Shown here piece after piece: positions 22,531 through 33,385 of a DNA stretch of 64,000 nt. The stretch covers positions 974,001 to 1,038,000 of the forward strand of contig JBBBDQ010001184.1 in the NCBI GenBank assembly GCA_037127315.1, written 5' to 3'. Position numbers and translations under genes: made by a program. Each line of letters starts with the position of its first letter. The first letter of the stretch is position 1. The notes under the pieces are model-generated. The model had not been told where the DNA came from, ran no database searches, and saw nothing but the letters and a program-made list of their open reading frames with translations. Origin of the DNA: Ascarosepion bandense. Lineage: Eukaryota; Mollusca; Cephalopoda; Sepiida; Sepiidae.

Positions 22531-23099
22531 TCTTGTATTAAGGGGTACTTGTGTGTATATGAAGTGTGTATAAAGTGTATGCGTTTGCGTATAAAGTGGC
22601 ATATGTATGCATGCACATATAAAATGATATATGTATGTGTGTGCGTATAAATTATTATTTGTACACATGTGCGTAAGTTATATATTTCAGCCAACGTGTT
22701 TCATGCGGAACTTTATATACAAGAGGAACTTTATATACAAGAGCTAGAAGTCACTGGTTTATCAAGGTTTTTAATTTGAGAAAGTTTATGAATATTCATC
22801 AGATGGTTAAAAGATCAGTCAAAACATGTGAAGGATACAAAGCGCCATCATTCAAAGTCTGTTAAGACAGAAATGAGCGAGTAATATTCAAGATTTTATT
22901 GGTGCTTTTCGTTGTTTAACTGATATTTTTGTTTTCATTTTATTTTCTTTTGTTTTTTCTTTTGTACAATTGTTTATACCAAAGCAAGGCAAGGACGCTA
23001 CTGCTGCACAAGGAAGTTACAGAGAGAGAGAGAGAGAGAGTGAGAGAGAGAGAGAGAGAATAAAAAGACAAACAAATAAGGTACTGGGCATATCGGTGA
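22531..23099. other. Spacer between two LINE fragments
   Basis: No gene seen. It holds an 18-bp direct duplication (GAACTTTATATACAAGAG) near 22708-22743 and a GA-rich microsatellite at 23023-23059. Confidence 0.5.
23023..23059. repeat. (AG)n microsatellite
   Basis: AG dinucleotides with one AGTGAG interruption. Confidence 0.9.
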
Positions 23100-24430
23100 A
23101 CGGATATGAGAAAGATTGGGGTTATGGACATGGAGACGGAAGATGGCAATAGACGTTACATTTAATCTCTTGGAGATTTTAGCTATTAGGGAAGTAAGCC
23201 TGTGGAAGGGAGTTACACAGGCGGGAAGCGCGATGAAAGAAAACGCTAAAGTAGAAATGGTGGTTATATATAATTGTTTTGACGGTAACAGGGTGAGAAC
23301 TGGATGCCAGTCTAGTAGCACGAGTAAAGTCATGTGGTCAGGGGACAAGGGAAAGAAGCTCATCAAAGCAGAAACCGTGGAAATATTGATAGACAAGATA
23401 GAACGGAGCTACTTTCCATCGGTGAGAAAGTGACAGAAGTCAAACCGCCAAATCGGAATCAATTACGTTGCGGATCCACTTTTGAATTTTGTGGAGAACC
23501 CCGACTTGAATACCTGGAGTACCCAATTAGTTATCACAACAGTATTCAATACACGGTCAAATGGTATATTTATACGTGTGCAAGATGGATTGTAATTAGA
23601 ACTTCCTCGCCCGGTACAGTGATACAACATTCTTTGCAATAGATGTCCCTACTGATGAAAAGCAGGAAAGTTTCTCTCTGGTCGTTAAGGGAGAGCAGTT
23701 TCATTTTAGAAATTTTAAAGTTTATGATTCACTTCATATCCCAATCCAACAGAGATTGGATGTCCTTCCCAAGAGCGGCAGCGAGATTTACTTTGTCATC
23801 CTTGACAAATTTCTTATTGAAACGGGAGTAAATGGTGGTGTAATCTGCATAGATGACTACCTGTGAAGTGATTCATCAAGATGATTATTCATCAGGAAAT
23901 GGCTAGGACATAGAATAGAGCCTTGGGGGACGCTGGCGTTTGTATGAAAGTATCTTGAAGCATACCTGTTAAAACAACCTTCATTTCACGATTTAATAGG
24001 AACGACTCGATTAAAAGTAACAGTCATCCAGAAATACCGTAGCACTGTTGCTTGCGTAGAAGAGACAGTATGCCAAAGGTTTTCGAGATATCCAGGCCAA
24101 CAGTTCGGGCTTCACAGTTCTTATTAAGAGCCTGGTACATATATTCGATTATGGCCGTTGTCATATCAGCGGTAGACCAAGCGAAGTGAAAGGTCATACT
24201 GCTTGTCAGAGAGTAGGCTCTGGAATGTGATATGTTGAACTATTTCAGCATTGACGATAGCCACAAGCACTTTTTCAAAATGCTGTATAAGAAATTGATA
24301 GGTCGATAAAAGGGTCAGAGAACTCCCAGAGTTTTTTTTTATTAAAAAAACAGAAAGTAAAGAAGAGGCCTTCCAACAAGCAGAAAAACAGGAAGCAGCG
24401 AAGCAATAGTTAAAGAGTTTACAGGAGATA
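23100..24430 (-). mobile_element. CR1/Jockey-type LINE, RT to C-terminus
   Basis: On the minus strand the blocks run in order. An RT-0/1 region near 24430-24290 includes PFYRP in place of NYRPI, then a SLLSDKQYD-like block. GLDISKTFG (compare LDxSKAFD) is followed by CYGISG and ESFLLNREMKVVLTG. A YADYTTIYS-like stretch stands where YADDTTxY holds the catalytic residues. The thumb reads AALGKDIQSLLDW, and the C-terminal end gives CIEYCCDNW, SSHPVTV and FFHRASRLCNSLPQ. Frameshifts and stops are frequent and the second catalytic Asp appears lost. The 5' half with the AP endonuclease is missing. Confidence 0.8.
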
Positions 24431-24789
24431 GTTTAGTTTCTTTAGGTTGATGACTTGCATTATTAATTCAAGTTTAGAAATGATGTTAGTGAAAAAAGGG
24501 AGAGTTATACATGCATCACATAGGTGAGCCCTAGTTCTAGGTTAGAAATCGTGTATAGGTATTGCAAATGAGTCAAGTTTAGATTTGGAAGATGATTTGC
24601 GAACAAATCACTCAATCTTGTCTATACGAGTTAATTATTGATATGTACCTCAATCTGTTTAGTATTTATCTATGAATCTGCGTTTATAACTTTATGGTTC
24701 TTTATCAAATATTTGATTGTGTATCGATCAATCTATATTGACATATATAATAATATGATAATATATTCTATAAAAATAATAAAATGAAT
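24431..24789. other. Non-coding
   Basis: Nothing recognised beyond AT-rich sequence. Confidence 0.4.
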
Positions 24790-25364
24790 GCTTAAAATGT
24801 TAATAAAAAGATATTAAAAAATGTTATTTACAAATTAAGAGTTTAAAAAAGAATAAAATGCATTCTGAATCGAAATAAAAATAGTATAATTACTCTCAAA
24901 GTTCCCATTAAATCATATCAAAAATATAAAATGTTCTCTTTCTTTCTTACTTTTTCTTTTTCTTTTTTGTTTTATAAAGTTATAAGATACAAAGAAAACT
25001 AAAAGAAAAACAAATTGTAACAGTAATGGATACATAAAGGGAAATGGAGGCTAGACAGGGGTTTTGATTAACTGTCACTTTTGCCATTAAGACTAAAAGT
25101 AGAAATCCTCTATTCCCCAAAAATATAAATATTTTTCAAATTTAAAGTGAATCTCTATTCTGATTAGTTAAATTGAACACACAAATAAGGTTTTTGTCTT
25201 GCCTCACCCATAAATAACAAACTTATTGTTCTTTATATTCAAGTGAAAATCATTTGCACAACAATGATCTAACATTGATTAATGACAATGTAAACATCTC
25301 GAAACATAGAAATTTGCCAGTGGCAGTGTCAACTATATTAATTTAAAATAAAAACCAATTTAAT

Positions 25365-25414
<50 letters not shown>
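24790..25414 (+). repeat. Interspersed repeat, copy 1, ending in (AT)n
   Basis: About 620 bp match 37900-38511 in the same orientation over nearly full length. Shared landmarks are GCATTCTGAATCG, TAGTATAATTAC, GTCTAGACAGGGGTTTTG (GGCTAG here), CTCTATTCTGATTAGT and ACAACAATGATCTAACATTG. Both copies end in a long AT array. Near the end (25278-25305) both carry a hammerhead-like TGATGAC...CTCGAAAC motif, mutated here to TTAATGAC. A link to Penelope-like elements is inferred from that motif. Confidence 0.75.
25369..25414. repeat. (AT)n microsatellite, tail of the repeat
   Basis: Uninterrupted AT dinucleotides at the end of the interspersed repeat. Confidence 0.95.
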
Positions 25415-25422
<8 letters not shown>

Positions 25423-25784
25423 ATTCAGAAATTATAACATGAATGTGTTATAATATCACTGCAAAAGTAGCCATGTTGTTTCGACATTTCTTGTGTCTTA
25501 TCAAATGATGAGGTTTGTTTCAATTTGAAGGGTTTTAAAGGATTAAAAAGCAAAACTTCTTTAATCAGGGAGGCATTGTTGTATATACAGTGCGGACCAA
25601 TAAAAATAAATAATAATATTTGATTAAATTGAGATCAGCATTATTAATTGACTATTAGATCTACTTAATTATTATTAGGAAATTTTAAAAAGAATTTCCC
25701 AGTTTAACAATTTATTATATTTAGAAAGTTAGCCATATATTAAACGAGGAAGAGAAAGAACGCATACATAAATAAATCTTAAAT

Positions 25785-26445
25785 TTTTGTTTTGTTTTTT
25801 TTGGCTGTTGTTGTTTTAATTTCCAGTAATGTATGTATAAAGCAGTACTTTCGATGTATTCACTGTTGTTTAAAGTCAATTTTGGTTGTTAAATCATATA
25901 TTCCACCTGTTAGAAGTACTCCTAGAGTAAAATTTAGCATCATTATCATCCGAATGAATTGGAGCTCTATAAACAATACTTTCTGACATTTAATGAGCAG
26001 GTTTTAATATTTCGCTAATTGCAATTATTTTTAAAAGGGTGGTTATTGCTATTAGTTGAGTGACGGATGTTGTCTATGTAGTCCAAATATTTATTTAATA
26101 TCATAGAATTATGTTGTAAAATATATTTATCTATATTTTTAACGCAACAATAACTAACTATGACATTGTTTTTTGCCGAAATTTCTTTTTGCGTGAGTGA
26201 ATGGCAGAAATGTTTATGAATTAAGTTAAGAAATTGTTTACCAATATTAGTTTTGACATTACGACTGAAGGGTGGGTTAAAACAAATAATAATAAGAGTG
26301 ATTTCTGCTTATTTCGGTCTACTTTATTTTTAACGGAGAATTCTATACTAGTGTTGAGGTTACGTTTTTCTAAAGCATTAATGTATTTAATTTTAGAATT
26401 GTCAAAACATTTCTTATCGCTAGAATGATAATTCTATGCTTATGT
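25785..26445 (-). mobile_element. YRDDG-type Penelope-like element, C-terminal part
   Basis: The minus strand reads FNPPFSRNVKTNIGKQFLNL, then YCCVKNIDKYILQHN, a Cys-rich NCN-RNIKTCSL segment and MSESIVYRAPI with KFYSRSTSNRW. In related elements these are the post-RT domain, the CxCRxxxxCPL linker and the start of a GIY-YIG-type endonuclease, where KFYSR stands for the YIG segment. The same protein family, with its RT domain, is present at 29990-32900. This copy is truncated and interrupted by stops. Confidence 0.6.
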
Positions 26446-26539
26446 ACACAGTCCTTATATGTATATTTATTGATTTACGTCATTATATATATCTATATAT
26501 ATATATATAAAACAGTAGATACTCTAGCATCTACGCATC

Positions 26540-26800
26540 GTTCAATCAGTAATGAATTAGAACACGCTCAGCCACTGGCGTGTGTACTTTGTACATAACA
26601 TGCTAACAGTCTGCCTTCTTCTACCGAGCGCCCATAGTTCAGATGTAGAATCGCTGACTGGTATCAGTTTTGTCGAGGTTTCAATCCTGGCTAAAAGCAA
26701 TCGAGTGTATAACCGTACTGATGAGCTGTGATACAGCGAAACAGATCTGTCTGCGTGATACAGCGAAACAGATCTGTCTTCGGATGACTATATCGTATTG
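26540..26800 (+). mobile_element. tRNA-like SINE fused to a hammerhead ribozyme
   Basis: A tRNA-like head (about 26620-26690) has a box A-like CATAGTTCAGATG and a box B-like GAGGTTTCAATCCTGG. A complete hammerhead sequence follows 30 bp later. A second copy of the composite, with the same CTGCCTTCTTC leader, lies on the minus strand at 29546-29700. The head would drive RNA polymerase III transcription and the ribozyme would cut the transcript. Similar composites are known as Sm-alpha in schistosomes and as metazoan retrozymes. Whether this family is described in this organism I cannot say. Confidence 0.75.
26711..26790 (+). ncRNA. Hammerhead ribozyme, type I with short stem III
   Basis: CTGATGA at 26718-26724 is followed by a perfect 5-bp stem II (GCTGT-GAT-ACAGC, 26725-26737), the GAAA core (26738-26741), a palindromic stem III ACAGATCTGT (26741-26750) and the cleavage triplet GTC ending at 26751. 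All invariant core positions are present. Stem I can form between ACCGTA before the core and TGCG, or the TTCGG after the second GTC. A 27-bp tandem duplication repeats half of stem II, the GAAA and stem III, giving a second possible cleavage site at about 26778. Hammerheads with stem III this short are known to work better as dimers. Confidence 0.85.
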
Positions 26801-27097
26801 TTTTGTTAATTTTATGATTGAATCTCTCAGGTTCACTTAGCAGAGGAACCACTTTCAAACAGCAAAGCTGTTAAAAACTAACATATTTTATTACCAGGCC
26901 TGACAAATATGCTGAAGTAGTAATATTAAATTACTCCGATTATGTCATTAAAATATTATATATTTAATGATACCAGTAAATTTTGAAATTTAGGAGGCGT
27001 CACTAGTGACGACACTTGAAGAAAAGAACTGATATTCTATTACAGCAAAAAGTACTAGAATTTCATAAAAGAAAATTTCTAAAGAAGATTATAATAT
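26801..27097. other. Non-coding spacer
   Basis: No supported feature between the SINE and the Penelope remnant. Confidence 0.4.
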
Positions 27098-29395
27098 TCG
27101 TCTCGTAGTTTCCCAGCGTCCTCGGGTGTATGGGTTACCAAAGATTCACAAAAATGTCTTTCTACTTAGTCCCATTAGTCTGAAGCTATAGGGAGATGGT
27201 TAATGTTTCTTTGATTCGGCCTTGTGTCAGATATAAACTAATGCCCTACAGTTTACAAGTTATTTAGAATTATTCATCATTAGAAGGTAGGTATCAGAAC
27301 GTTGGTTGTCGGCAGATTGAATATGTGGAAATGTGTGGAATAAAGTAAGAATAAAATATATATTTTTATGCTAAAATAAAAATTTATTAAAATGAAAGAT
27401 TAACGTAAGTTGTATGAGTTAATCTGCAATTAGAAACATTATTAAGAAGTTAAGAGTAGAGTTCGTGTTTAATGAGAAAGTTAAAGGTATCAATTGTTCG
27501 TAGTAGTAATTGTTGGAAGAGTATATGCGTACCAACGTATGTATATATGAACGTTTCTCTGACAGGAATGTCTTTGGGTGGAGAAAAAGAAGTAGAATAA
27601 ATCAGCACACTAGAAGGAAAGAGAAAGAGGACAAATGTTCGAACTGACTTGAAGCTTCTCTCGTTACTTTTAGGCGGTGTCTCTTGCTGCTCCCATCTGT
27701 GTCTGATCAAGTCCTTTTATTGTAATCTAGATTTTTCACGCTGACTCGCAAAGTTCCCAAGTCTTCTAAGTCGCTTCCATTTGCCAAAAGTCAATTTAAC
27801 ACCTACTTGGGAAATCTGGTCTCGACTTTTTCTTTAAACACATGGTCAATCATTTTACTATTTGGGAAAAACCAGGATTTCACACGTCATTGTGAATTTT
27901 TGTAAAAGTAAAGAAGCAGGTTGATTTTAATTCTTAATTTCTTATCCCAGTACAAGTCTATGCTGAGTTCAGCCCTACACAGACTGGCTAAGTGGTTGGT
28001 TGAAGTTCTTGATCCGATATTAGTATTCTGTTCGGCGTGTTGTGTGCCTGACTCGTTTCAATTCGTTGAATATATGAGAAACTTAAATCCCAACTCTGAC
28101 ATTAAGTATTTTGTGTCGTTCGATATATCGAGTCTGTTCACAAATATCGCAGTTGACGAAACAATTGATATTTGTACTGAATTTTGTATCGTGGCCCCAC
28201 AAAGACTCTATTCTTTCCTGTGAGTGTTTTGTTGAGTTGATGGAAATGTCTCCTTCAGCTTCGACAATTGCCACAAATAGATGACGTAGCTATAAACGTA
28301 AACGTAGCTATGACGTAGCTATAGAAAGTCAATTGGCTTCTCTGATAGCCAACAATTTATTGGATTTCATGAGAAACAGCTTTTCGATAAAATTGTTAAA
28401 CCCCGTTGTTATTTCCGCTACGTTGATGATACGATTATGTCGTTTTCTAGTATTAGTAAGGTGGAAGAGTTTTTTCACATTTGAATAATCTCCATCCTAC
28501 GTTAAAATATACTATGGAGGTAAAAGTAAACAATCGTTTGCCTTACTTGTGAAAGAACAATTTCATGCTTTCTTACTAGTGTTTATCGTAAACTCACTTT
28601 CTCCGGGCTTTACTTAATTTCGGACCCTTTTGCTTCCAGAACCAGAAAAATAATCTTATTAGCTCTCTTACTCATCAGGCTCTGATGTCATGTTACTAGT
28701 GCAAACTCGGTGCTGAGCTAAAGACAATTAAACAATTGTTTCTAGTGAATGGCTATTTCGAATGTGTTATTAACTCTATCATTGAACAAAAAATTGCTAA
28801 GCTCAATGAGGCTAAGATTTAATGGTCATCTAAATGCCGTGTAATGGCCATCTAAATGCCGTCTGACTATTGTAAATTGGTTCTGTATGTCAGATATACG
28901 CCCATAAAATCTATATTCCCATTAAGCGGTGTTTCAATACCGATATAGCCCGCATCATTTTTACAAATGTAAGGGTTTTCACTTCTTGCCGTAAGGTTGT
29001 TTTACCTGTCCATTAAAGCAATTTAGTTGTACATCACTATAAGTGTCGATGCGAGGTCGACTATATGGGCAAAATCATATAGTCGTTGAAAGTTAGAATC
29101 GCCCAACATGTTCCGGGCCAGGTGTGTAGACATGAACCGGTGACATCCAGGTTTTTGCAGACTTGTGGCATACAACTGGCGAGCATTTGTATAAATTCTG
29201 CTGCTTGCAGGACATGTTATTCTCCTGAATTTTTTCAGTATTGCACAGGGCACGGAAGAGCCTCCACTAGGATATATTGAAGTCTGTTACTATTAACATG
29301 CAGAGACCTGCCATCAACGAGAATTAAAACAAATTGGCCACCTTTGGAGAAGCCATTATTTAACGGACGATATTTTCCCCACGTCCAACATATAT
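27098..29395 (+). mobile_element. Penelope-like element with GIY-YIG domain, split by an insertion
   Basis: The first piece (27098-27187) encodes SQRPRVYGLPKIHKNV, the pre-catalytic block. After a 735-bp foreign segment the protein resumes near 27921 with HRLAKWLVEVLDPIL, then FVSFDISSLFTNIAVDETID, and RYVDDTIMSFSS with an intact YVDD at 28419-28433. VYRKLTFSGLY and a C-terminal domain from about 29030 follow. That domain reads KCRCEVDYMGK, RIAQHVPG and a Cys-rich ACRTCYSPEFF segment, the GIY-YIG-type endonuclease of Penelope-like elements. YMG replaces YIG. Stops and frameshifts make it inactive. This is the most complete Penelope copy here. Confidence 0.85.
27186..27920. mobile_element. LTR-like unit inserted in the Penelope element
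   Basis: The unit begins TGAAGCTATAGGGAGATG and interrupts the Penelope reading frame between the LPKIHK block and the following RT block. Its first roughly 370 bp match 35882-36180 in the same orientation, including GTTCGTAGTAGTAA-TTGTTGGAA-GAGT. That shows a mobile unit. Read on the minus strand it contains an AATAAATTT polyadenylation-like signal. The TG start is compatible with a solo LTR, but the other end could not be fixed. Confidence 0.55.
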
Positions 29396-29506
29396 AAACA
29401 CACATACATATATATCAACCCAATTCATAGGAAATATAAACACATACATATATATATACAAACATATATATATATATATATATACATACAAATGCAAATA
29501 TATAAT

Positions 29507-29541
<35 letters not shown>

Positions 29542-29545
29542 TTTA
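29395..29545. repeat. Compound (CA)n/(TA)n microsatellite
   Basis: Alternating ACACATACATATATAT blocks, then CA and TA runs, directly bordering the 3' end of the minus-strand SINE. Confidence 0.9.
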
Positions 29546-29700
29546 TTGTCATCCGAAGACAGATCTGTTTCGCAGCTCATCAGTACAGTTAGACTCCGAT
29601 TGCTACACAACCCAAGCTCGAAACCAGACCGATTTGGCGTCAGTCGGTGACTCTACCCCTGGGCCACGGGGCGTTCGGTGGAAGAAGGCAGTCTTTTTAG
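29546..29700 (-). mobile_element. tRNA-like SINE with hammerhead, second copy
   Basis: On the minus strand the order matches 26540-26800: GACTGCCTTCTTCCACCG, a tRNA-like head with box A-like GGGGTAGAGTCA and box B-like GGTTTCGAGCTTGG, then TACTGATGAGCTGC and the GAAACAGATCTGTC block ending TTCGGATGACAAT. The 3' end runs into a TA microsatellite. Two diverged copies in opposite orientation establish this as a dispersed family. Confidence 0.75.
29550..29590 (-). ncRNA. Hammerhead ribozyme with collapsed stem II
   Basis: CTGATGA (29577-29583) is followed by only GCTGC before GAAA (29568-29571), so the far half of stem II and its loop are deleted compared with the 26718 copy. Stem III ACAGATCTGT and the GTC triplet remain. 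Self-cleavage is unlikely without stem II. Confidence 0.7.
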
Positions 29701-29989
29701 CGCATATCATAATTACGCGCCCAATAGCTAGAGTGCTCAAATTTCATTTTTACTGAAATGAGCGATGCGTACACGCATACCCTTACCTATATAGAATAAA
29801 CAAACATAAGAGATTATTTTAGGTAAAAGAGGAAGGATCTTAGAGTAGTTAGAATAAGGAATGGGGAAAAAGTTTTTAGTGAAACCTTTTTTTAGGTTGG
29901 GGAATTATTCGGTGATAACAAAAATAAACTTAGAATTTATGATTAGTTACTGTCTAAATTAATAGGTTCGGAAAATATAACGGTTAAAA

Positions 29990-32900
29990 AGTTTGATCTA
30001 TACGGTCGTTTTTATTAATACTATAGTGAACAGGAAGGGGGAAAGAATATTTCTGTCTGACAGAGATTAATTTTGGACGTTTTTATATTATGATTTAAAC
30101 ATTTAGAATTTAAACATTTAGATTTGTAGTGGAATTTGCTTATAAATTCCTTACGAAATTTTAAAAGTAGGTTTTATTTAAGACACTTTATTAGTTTAAT
30201 TTTTTCACTTAAACATAGATAACATCTATTGTAAAGATTTTGGGGGTGCGAGCTGAATCTATCAATTCCCAATTTACTATGGGGTTTAGTCCCGCTTTTA
30301 TTTTCCAAAATCTGCGAGAAAGACATTTTGAAATCTTAGATTTGGGTTAGAAAAGGTGTGTTTGTGAGTGTAGTGACGTTGTTTAGATTTATCTGGGGAA
30401 ACACCAATATACGTTTGGTAATTTTTCGTGTAATTAGTTGGAGAGATTTGGACTTGGAAGATGAAACCCTAGAAGTTATGCATGGATTTTCATCGGAGGT
30501 CACAATTTAAACAACCTAATGTATGTAGATTATGCAGTGCTGATAGCAGTCACAGAAATAAAACTACAAGACCTCCGACAGAAGGTAGCTGAAGAGATTG
30601 ATAAAAAAGGACTACAAATAAACTGCAAGGAAAACGAATGCATGGTCATCAGTAAAAATGACATCTCAATATGCCAAATACAGTTCGGGGATACTAGAAC
30701 CAAGCAGATACAAAAATTAAAATACTTGGGAAGTGTTATAACAGAAGATGGAAAGTGCCACCCAGAGATCCGAAGGCGAATTGGCATGACGAAGGAAGCA
30801 TTCTAGAAGTTGAGTAAAGTATTGAGAAACAGGACAATTTCGCTAGAAACAAGGAAGAGACTACTGTATTGCTATGCGTTGTCACTTCTTCAATATGGCT
30901 GTGAATGCTGAACATTATCATCAGAGATGAAGGAAATGCCTGAAGCAACTGAAATGTAGTTTTACAGAAGGATGCTGCGAATATCATGGATCGAGCATGT
31001 GAGCAATGATCAGGTCCTAGAAATGATAGAAACCAAGAGGAAATTAATACTGAGCATCAGGAAAAGACAGCTGAAGTTCCTGGGGCATGCAATGAGAAAG
31101 GAGGGCTTGTAGAACCTAATACTAACAGGCCAGATACAGGGGAAAAGAAACAGGGGTAAGCAACGGATAACATATTTGAAGCCCCTAATCAGGTGGATGA
31201 TGGAACGAGGGTTGCATGGTGTAACAGCAGAAGGCTTGCTAAGAGACACAAGGGATAGAGGGACATGGAAAGCCATGATCGCCTAGGGACAGCGCACATA
31301 GAAGAAGAAGATGACCTGGGTAAATCTTCATTTGTCTTCTACTAGGTAGTTGTTTACGGACCTACAATTACAAGAACTGAAAATGTCTGCTTTTTTTGTT
31401 GGTATTATCTAAATTCTTTAAAATTTGATTGTTATGGGAAATGATAATATTTCCATAATATGAGTATAGGAGTTGCTAATTTTAAGAATATTTCTACAGA
31501 AAATTTTGTGTAGTGGATTGTGGATTTTGAAATATTTACTTACTAGTTTAAGAAAACATTTTCCTATATTAATATTAGATAGTCTATAGAATTGGAAGGT
31601 TAAACCATATTAATTTCCTTTTTCTACGTTAAATTTTGTTATTAGATGGATGAAGATTGATAAGCGGTTTTTCATATACTAATTTTTTCTTGAAATCGCT
31701 CTCCTAGAGGGCCTTGTATACTTTCTTATTTACTGAAAATTTTGAAGTTAGACGATAATCTATTACTCCTTGTGTTAACAATGTTAAGTGCTTGTTTTAC
31801 ACTAGTTTTGGGGTGGTTTGAATATATATTAATACAATTAGGTGTATTATTGTCCTTGAGATAAGGTTGGGGTTAGCAGTCATTCAAATTAAGGGTAATG
31901 TCTATGTAGTTAACTATTTTTAGATTAGAAGAGGATTGAATTTTAAAGGCAAGGAATTTAAGGGTTCTAATGACTATTTTATAGATTCTGTTCATTAAAG
32001 GTCCGTTAGAGATGAACATAAGGCCATCATCTCGATATATTCCAATTTGTTTAGGATTTAAAAGTCTGCTCATGATATCTAATATATAGATTCCTACAAG
32101 ATCAGCGATCTGGGCCGAATCATATGCCCTCATAGAAACATCAAAATTATTATAGGAACCTTTTGTCTAAGTAGAATGATCGAAGGTAAGAAATGATTTA
32201 CTTGCAGCTAAATTAACTTTAATTTTTATGTCTGTAATTTCTACGCTATATTTAGCAAAGCTTATAAAATTATTTAGGAGGTTTTGCATCTCGAAGAAGA
32301 AAATCAACGGTGTCAAATTTAAGGAAGAGAAATTCAGATGTATCTTTAATATTGTTTAACCAATTAATGGTATGAATAGAGTCCTTCTAGAGATTGGGGT
32401 GTAATGTTGATCGTAATTTCTCAATAATTCTTTTTGAAGTTTCTCTAGAGCCTAACCCTATATCACTTTAGCGGAAGTTATTAATCTAGTTTGTAGTTTA
32501 TTTTGAAAATTGGGTTTATGCTTTTTAAATAAAGTGTGTGCGTCTTCTTGGAAATCTTTCCTGTCACATCTGCAGTATTTAAATTATGGGAAATCTTGGC
32601 CGTATCACTGTCTATATCATATAATGTGTTATTAGCTCTATCTACTATGTATTTTCTAGTAACTTTGTTTTTAAAAAGATCAATGTAGTGTGAGAGTTTC
32701 ACTTATAGGATTTAAACTATATGTACTTAAAGTTTTTTTAAAGTCCAATTGTCATTTTCAGATAAATTTTGGAAGTGACTGGAAGATTTCCGTATTTTAA
32801 TTTTGGAAAAAAAGTTGAAAATGTCCTTCTCGAAGGGGTCCAGGAATTTACAAAAAGGTTGTGTCCGTTGGGTCTTAAAGTTGTAATACTCCGCAGGATA
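29990..32900 (-). mobile_element. YRDDG reverse transcriptase / GIY-YIG element, split by an RTE LINE
   Basis: Minus-strand order: a pre-RT helix region (32702-32481); a KFDTVDFLL block for FDIVDFYP; MRAYDSAQIADLVGIYIL; the catalytic box IYRDDGLMF (about 32040-32022); VNYIDITLNLND; a post-RT stretch including INIYSNHPKTSVKQ and YSCTPN-like debris; a CNCRSVNNY Cys motif near 31350. After an 800-bp foreign LINE follow TYIGVSPDKSKQRHYTHKH (30415-30360) and a final CYLCLSEKIKL. The YIG and following Arg/His residues indicate a GIY-YIG-type nuclease. The family is widespread in cnidarians and molluscs and is best viewed as Penelope-like. Stops are numerous. Confidence 0.7.
30510..31318 (+). mobile_element. 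RTE-type LINE, RT C-terminal part
   Basis: The + strand encodes YVDYAVLIAVTEIKLQDL (catalytic YADD changed to YVDY), GLQINCKENECMVIS, KLKYLGSVITEDGKC, EIRRRIGMTKEAF, LSLLQYGCE, EMWFYRRMLRISWIEHVSN, RQLKFLGHAMRKEGL and a final TWKAMIA, the classic end of RTE polymerases. Two stops and one or two frameshifts are present. The 3' end is GAAGAAGAAGATG, a typical short repeat tail. The fragment is 5'-truncated, as expected for incomplete LINE reverse transcription, and lies inside the minus-strand GIY-YIG element. Confidence 0.85.
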
Positions 32901-33309
32901 GGCTGAAGATTCGCTTGCTTTGAGGTAGAAGTGTGCTTTCCATCGTAATTTCCTTAAAAATATTCGATTTTTTCTGTGAAGATGATGAAGGACTGAAAAT
33001 TTGGGTATGGTATATTCTTCAAGGAATATTTCGGGTGAATTTATCTATATTGAATTATACATTTTCGAAATTTTATGTGAGATTAGATCCGAGAGAGCTC
33101 AACTACATGAGATAGGAGCAATATGTCGTATGGTCATTTTAGTGAGTAATCCTCATTTCTTCGTAGACACAATTCGTTATTATGCAATTACAGGATAAAA
33201 TTCATGTACCGGAAGGATACTGAAAAAGAAATTCATCCACCAGAAGTTTACATGAAAGAAAGAAAAAGAAAGAAATGAGAAAAGTCAATAGAAGTGGGAA
33301 TTAAAAGTG

Positions 33310-33385
33310 AGAGTACATTATGATATAAGGTGTTTGTCTAGACATTGATACGGATGGTAGGGAAGAAGTGTGTATGTATATATAG
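33310..33385 (+). repeat. Inverted repeat arm 1
   Basis: The segment around GTTTGTCTAGACATTGATACG is repeated in reverse complement at 34270-34345, with GAGAGTA-ATTATG before and GAAGAAG after it on both sides. Confidence 0.65.
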
